This document shows positions 5,746 through 8,094 of a stretch of DNA of 8,094 nt, piece by piece. Within the stretch, counting starts at the first letter, position 1; the number at the start of each line of letters is the position of its first letter. Source of the stretch: Desulfobacterales bacterium (lineage in GTDB: Bacteria; Desulfobacterota; Desulfobacteria; Desulfobacterales; DAOWNP01); the NCBI GenBank assembly GCA_030149595.1, contig JASFBI010000063.1:1-8094 (forward strand), written 5' to 3'. Both the position numbers and the translations under genes were made by a program. The notes below the pieces were generated by a model. It saw nothing but the letters and a program-made list of their open reading frames with translations. It searched no databases and was not told the origin of the DNA.

Positions 5746-6447
5746 TTAATCTGTAACTGATAAATTTTCTTCCGGAGCCAGTACTTTTGTGATGTTTTTT
5801 TGATTGATAATCTGATCTCCAACTATAAGATATCCTGCATCAGATTTATTAATAATTCCTGTAACTCTTCCTGTAATAAGGCTTTCAACCTGTCTATAAC
5901 CTCCTTTTTCACCTTTTGACAGAACTTCATAGGAGTAAAACCCATCTTGCAGCAGGTTCCCCTGTCCATCTTTTCCGTCCCAGTTTATTTTGTGAGTGCC
6001 TTCTTCCACCTGCCCATGATAGATAGTTTTTACTTTAACACCAGCAGCATCATAAACAGAAATCAAAATTTCTCCTGGTTTCTCTATTGTATAATGCCCG
6101 CCCATAACTTCTCCATCCTTTAAATCCATATCAAGGGCAGTACCCTCCACATCTTTTCCTATATAATCCAACAAACTCTCTTTATTGTCACTAACAAAGG
6201 AACCAGCTATTTCCTGTAAACTATCATTCATGTTAAACATCTGTTCAAGGCTGGTAAACTGGGCTAACTGACTGGTAAAATCAGTTCCCTCCATAGGATT
6301 TAATGGATCCTGATGTTTTAACTGAGCTACCAGCATTGTCAAAAAAGCATCCCTGCCAAGTGGGTCTTTTTCTTCAACCGTGTCCTCATTCCCGCCTCCT
6401 AAAAAAGAGGCTCTTTCTGATGTAGAAACTGAATTAATTTGTGACAT
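5746..6447 (-). CDS. flgD: Flagellar hook assembly (cap) protein FlgD
   Basis: FlgD forms the temporary scaffold at the tip of the growing hook and is needed for FlgE polymerisation. Residues 33-69 hold the diagnostic block DAFLTMLVAQLKHQDPLNP followed by MEGTDFTSQLAQFTSLEQ. The C-terminal half (about 105-215) has the FlgD Ig-like/Tudor-like pattern, with GQVEEGTHKINWDGKDGQG and LLQDGFYSYEVLSKG. The 233-residue length is normal. The start is ATG at 6445-6447 with AGGTG 5 bases upstream. It sits 160 bp after fliK and 38 bp before flgE, the usual fliK-flgD-flgE hook arrangement. Like other early flagellar exports it has no cleavable signal peptide. Confidence 0.96.
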   Translation of the reverse strand: MSQINSVSTSERASFLGGGNEDTVEEKDPLGRDAFLTMLVAQLKHQDPLNPMEGTDFTSQLAQFTSLEQMFNMNDSLQEIAGSFVSDNKESLLDYIGKDVEGTALDMDLKDGEVMGGHYTIEKPGEILISVYDAAGVKVKTIYHGQVEEGTHKINWDGKDGQGNLLQDGFYSYEVLSKGEKGGYRQVESLITGRVTGIINKSDAGYLIVGDQIINQKNITKVLAPEENLSVTD

Positions 6448-6607
6448 AATAACACCTAAAATAAAATTTTAATTGTCTGTGTCCGAGGCTGATAGATAAC
6501 ACCCTCATCTTTCATCCCCAGTTAATTAAAAACTATCTGAAAAATTACACCGTGCGCCCTGTAAAAAAAGAGGAAAAAATATTCTTCATTTTTGTACCTC
6601 ATAGACT
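6448..6607. other. 160-bp spacer between fliK and flgD
   Basis: This is an unusually long spacer for the hook genes. It contains two tiny minus-strand frames. One (6545-6589, 14 residues) is preceded by GAGG 7 bases upstream. The other (6456-6515, 19 residues, beginning MKDEGVIYQPRTQ) ends at the flgD ribosome binding site. Neither is long enough to call as a gene. No sigma-54 or sigma-28 promoter and no terminator was recognised here. Confidence 0.5.
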
Positions 6608-8094
6608 TCATGCAACAAGATCAAGGCTGCCTTCTCCAATCTTTTTTGCATAAATATGTTTTTTATTAACCTCCTGAGAATTCTGCTGTTTTTGCTTTCC
6701 ATCAATTTTTTGTTCCCGATTTTTTGTAAACTTCCTGTTGTTATCCTGCTTTAAATTGGCAGAAAACTGATTAAAATTACCTGCAAATAAAACTTCAACT
6801 TTTTCAAGTTTTACTCCCATCTCCAAAAGAGCAGTTTTAAGATCAGCTACATTAGATAAAAGAAGGTCCTTTGTAACTTTATTTTCAGCAAGAATACTAA
6901 CTTTAAGTCCATTAATACTTTTTTCAAAACCAAGCCTTACCCTGCCAAGGCTTGGTGGTTTTATAGTAAATGCTACTTCTTTGCCTCCCTCTTTTACTGA
7001 ACGTAAGATCTGTTTTGTTACCTGATTAAGTAAATATGAAGGCATTGGTTTCTCATCTGTTTTTCCAGGAACTGATGCCATAGACTTCCCTTTTATTCCT
7101 GAAGCTGTATTTTCCTCTAAAACTGTTTTTAAATTTGAATCATTTTTCACAACCTCTGTATCATCAGTTTTTTTTATAAATTTATTAAAATCTTCTGACT
7201 CTTTTATATTTTTTACATCACTATTTTTTACTGTTTCCTTATTCTCTTTATTATCATGTTTTGATAGAAATTCTTCTTTACCCCGCATGTTTTTATTGTC
7301 TGCTTTATCATGCCATGCAATGGGTTCTATACTATTTTTTACTGTTTCCTTATTCTCTTTATTATCATGTTTTGATAGAAATTTTTCTTTACCCAGCATG
7401 TTTTTATTGTCTGCTTTATCATGCTGCCCTGTTTTTAATTCTTTTTTCTTACTGCTTGCCTCATTTAAGACATCAAATAACCCGGTAGTATCATTTACTT
7501 TTCCTTTCACCTCTCTTCCCAAAACACCAGACTCCATACTGTTATTTCCGGCAAATCCATTTTTTTTCTCAAGCTCTTTTACAAATTCCTCTAAAGAAAA
7601 AGTTGATTTCCCTTTTAAAGGAACATCCATATCCACTCCCTGCAGCAAGGATTTCAACTCTCCAAAAGATCCTTTTTTAATTAATAAATCTGAAAACTGT
7701 TCAGACTCTGGCATGACTTCTTTAAGGTTTTTTATTAATTTAGATAAACTTATTTCCTGATTTTCGGTCTTTATATCAGTTAAAATATCTTTTACCTGCT
7801 GATGATTTAAACCAAAAAGATTCAGCATGGACTCTATATACGGCAAAACTGACTCTGCAAGCACACAATCATCTTCATCACTATTTTCACCTGTATCCAA
7901 ACTCTTTAAACCAATCTCTTTTTTCAAAATCGCACTCTCTCTTGTATTATTTCCGGCAAATCCATTTTTTCCCTCAAGCTCTTTTGTATTATTTCCAGCA
8001 AATCTATTTTTTCCCTCAAGCTCTTTTGTATTATTTCCAGCAAATCCATTTTTTTTCTCAAGCTCTTTTACAAATTCCTCTAAAGAAAAAGTTG
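6608..8094 (-). CDS. fliK: Flagellar hook-length control protein FliK (5' end beyond right edge), repeat-rich
   Basis: FliK is the secreted ruler that stops hook growth and switches the export gate to filament substrates. The conserved C-terminal domain lies at about 6780-7035: EVAFTIKPPSLGRVRLGF, INGLKVSILAENKVTKDLL, LKTALLEMGVKLEKVEVLF. A Gln/Asn/Lys-rich tail follows. The rest is low-complexity, Lys/Asn/Glu-rich sequence with repeats: three tandem 14-residue units of the type KELEGKNGFAGNNT, and two 37-residue-spaced copies starting HDKADNKNM. A helical module VLPYIESMLNLFGLNHQQV... also occurs. A TTG at 7925-7927 could be called as a start, but the frame stays open for 55 more codons to the edge. 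Those codons encode the same repeats as the interior (FSLEEFVKELEKKNGFAGNN), so the true start is outside. At least 494 residues are visible, already longer than many FliK proteins. It stops with TGA at 6608-6610. Confidence 0.92.
   Translation of the reverse strand, partial: TFSLEEFVKELEKKNGFAGNNTKELEGKNRFAGNNTKELEGKNGFAGNNTRESAILKKEIGLKSLDTGENSDEDDCVLAESVLPYIESMLNLFGLNHQQVKDILTDIKTENQEISLSKLIKNLKEVMPESEQFSDLLIKKGSFGELKSLLQGVDMDVPLKGKSTFSLEEFVKELEKKNGFAGNNSMESGVLGREVKGKVNDTTGLFDVLNEASSKKKELKTGQHDKADNKNMLGKEKFLSKHDNKENKETVKNSIEPIAWHDKADNKNMRGKEEFLSKHDNKENKETVKNSDVKNIKESEDFNKFIKKTDDTEVVKNDSNLKTVLEENTASGIKGKSMASVPGKTDEKPMPSYLLNQVTKQILRSVKEGGKEVAFTIKPPSLGRVRLGFEKSINGLKVSILAENKVTKDLLLSNVADLKTALLEMGVKLEKVEVLFAGNFNQFSANLKQDNNRKFTKNREQKIDGKQKQQNSQEVNKKHIYAKKIGEGSLDLVA
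6930..6955 (-). other. Strong hairpin inside the conserved fliK C-terminal domain
   Basis: Perfect 9-bp arms ccaagcctt (6930-6938) and aaggcttgg (6947-6955) flank an 8-base loop. On the coding strand the stem is followed by TTTTG, a weak terminator-like tail. It coincides with the codons for the conserved PSLGRVRLG, so it may be a by-product of coding constraint. Confidence 0.4.
7220..7424 (-). repeat. 94-bp direct repeat, two copies 111 bp apart, in fliK
   Basis: Segment 7220-7313 recurs at 7331-7424 with two mismatches (7273 and 7284 versus 7384 and 7395). The offset of 111 bp equals 37 codons, so both copies are in frame. They encode HDKADNKNM(L/R)GKE(K/E)FLSK, followed by HDNKENKETVKNS. 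A 17-bp spacer separates them. High identity implies a recent duplication. Confidence 0.93.
7542..8094 (-). repeat. 64-bp near-identical blocks 489 bp apart in fliK
   Basis: Block 7542-7605 matches 8031-8094 with a single mismatch (7550 versus 8039), and the match runs to the window edge. The 489-bp offset is 163 codons. Both encode FSLEEFVKELEKKNGFAGNN. The next residues are also related (ESAILKKEIG and ESGVLGREVKG), so a larger module appears duplicated. Confidence 0.9.
7944..8069 (-). repeat. Three tandem 42-bp (14-codon) repeats in fliK
   Basis: Units 7944-7985, 7986-8027 and 8028-8069 have a period of exactly 42 bp and differ at 2-3 positions between neighbours. They encode KELEGKNGFAGNNT-type units in the fliK frame. 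A fourth, single unit lies at about 7542-7580. Copy-number change would keep the frame and alter FliK length by 14 residues per unit. Confidence 0.93.

Noticed and set aside
7261..7760. Plus-strand frames opposite fliK
   Set aside because: They are antisense shadows of the biased, repeat-rich fliK sequence, dominated by Leu/Phe/Ser, with no family resemblance.
7925..7927. TTG as the start of fliK
   Set aside because: The frame is open for 55 more codons upstream and these encode repeats matching the interior of fliK, so the TTG is an internal Leu codon.
7944..8069. CRISPR-like array
   Set aside because: The 42-bp units are directly adjacent with no spacers and encode in-frame FliK peptide repeats.

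Overview
The window is a compact flagellar cluster with every gene on the minus strand. In transcription order (right to left) it reads fliK (5' end off the right edge), flgD, flgE, a gene-free gap of about 770 bp, motA, a second MotB-like gene, motB, fliL and fliM (3' end off the left edge). The DNA is AT-rich, uses GTG and TTG as well as ATG starts, and has this order of hook and stator genes. Together with a long hook protein and two adjacent MotB-type genes, this suggests a Gram-negative sulfate-reducer-like bacterium of the Desulfobacterota (Desulfobacterales-like). That placement is an inference from gene style; no taxonomic marker is present.

Right part (3965-8094): hook assembly. FliK is the secreted hook-length ruler and export-specificity switch, FlgD the hook cap and scaffold, and FlgE the hook protein. 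The visible fliK is full of in-frame internal repeats at three scales: a 42-bp unit in triplicate, a 94-bp repeat 111 bp apart, and a 64-bp near-identical block 489 bp apart. Its reading frame is open to the window edge, so its start lies outside.

Middle (3194-3964): no convincing gene. It holds an exact 19-bp direct repeat with copies 100 bp apart, several short palindromes and hairpins, and a perfect sigma-28-type -10 octamer (GCCGATAA on the minus strand) upstream of motA.

Left part (1-3193): stator and switch. MotA and a canonical Asp-bearing MotB should form the ion-driven stator. FliL is the stator-associated membrane protein and FliM the rotor switch protein that binds CheY-P. Between motA and motB sits a second OmpA/MotB-type protein whose transmembrane helix has Ser where MotB has the essential ion-binding Asp. 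It overlaps motB by 20 bp. This Asp-less B-type partner, possibly part of a mixed stator or a peptidoglycan-anchoring accessory, is the most interesting item. MotA also carries threonines that resemble the sodium-type stator protein PomA. Poly-G tracts (G8 in motB, G7 in flgE and G7 in the flgE ribosome binding site) are possible slippage sites.
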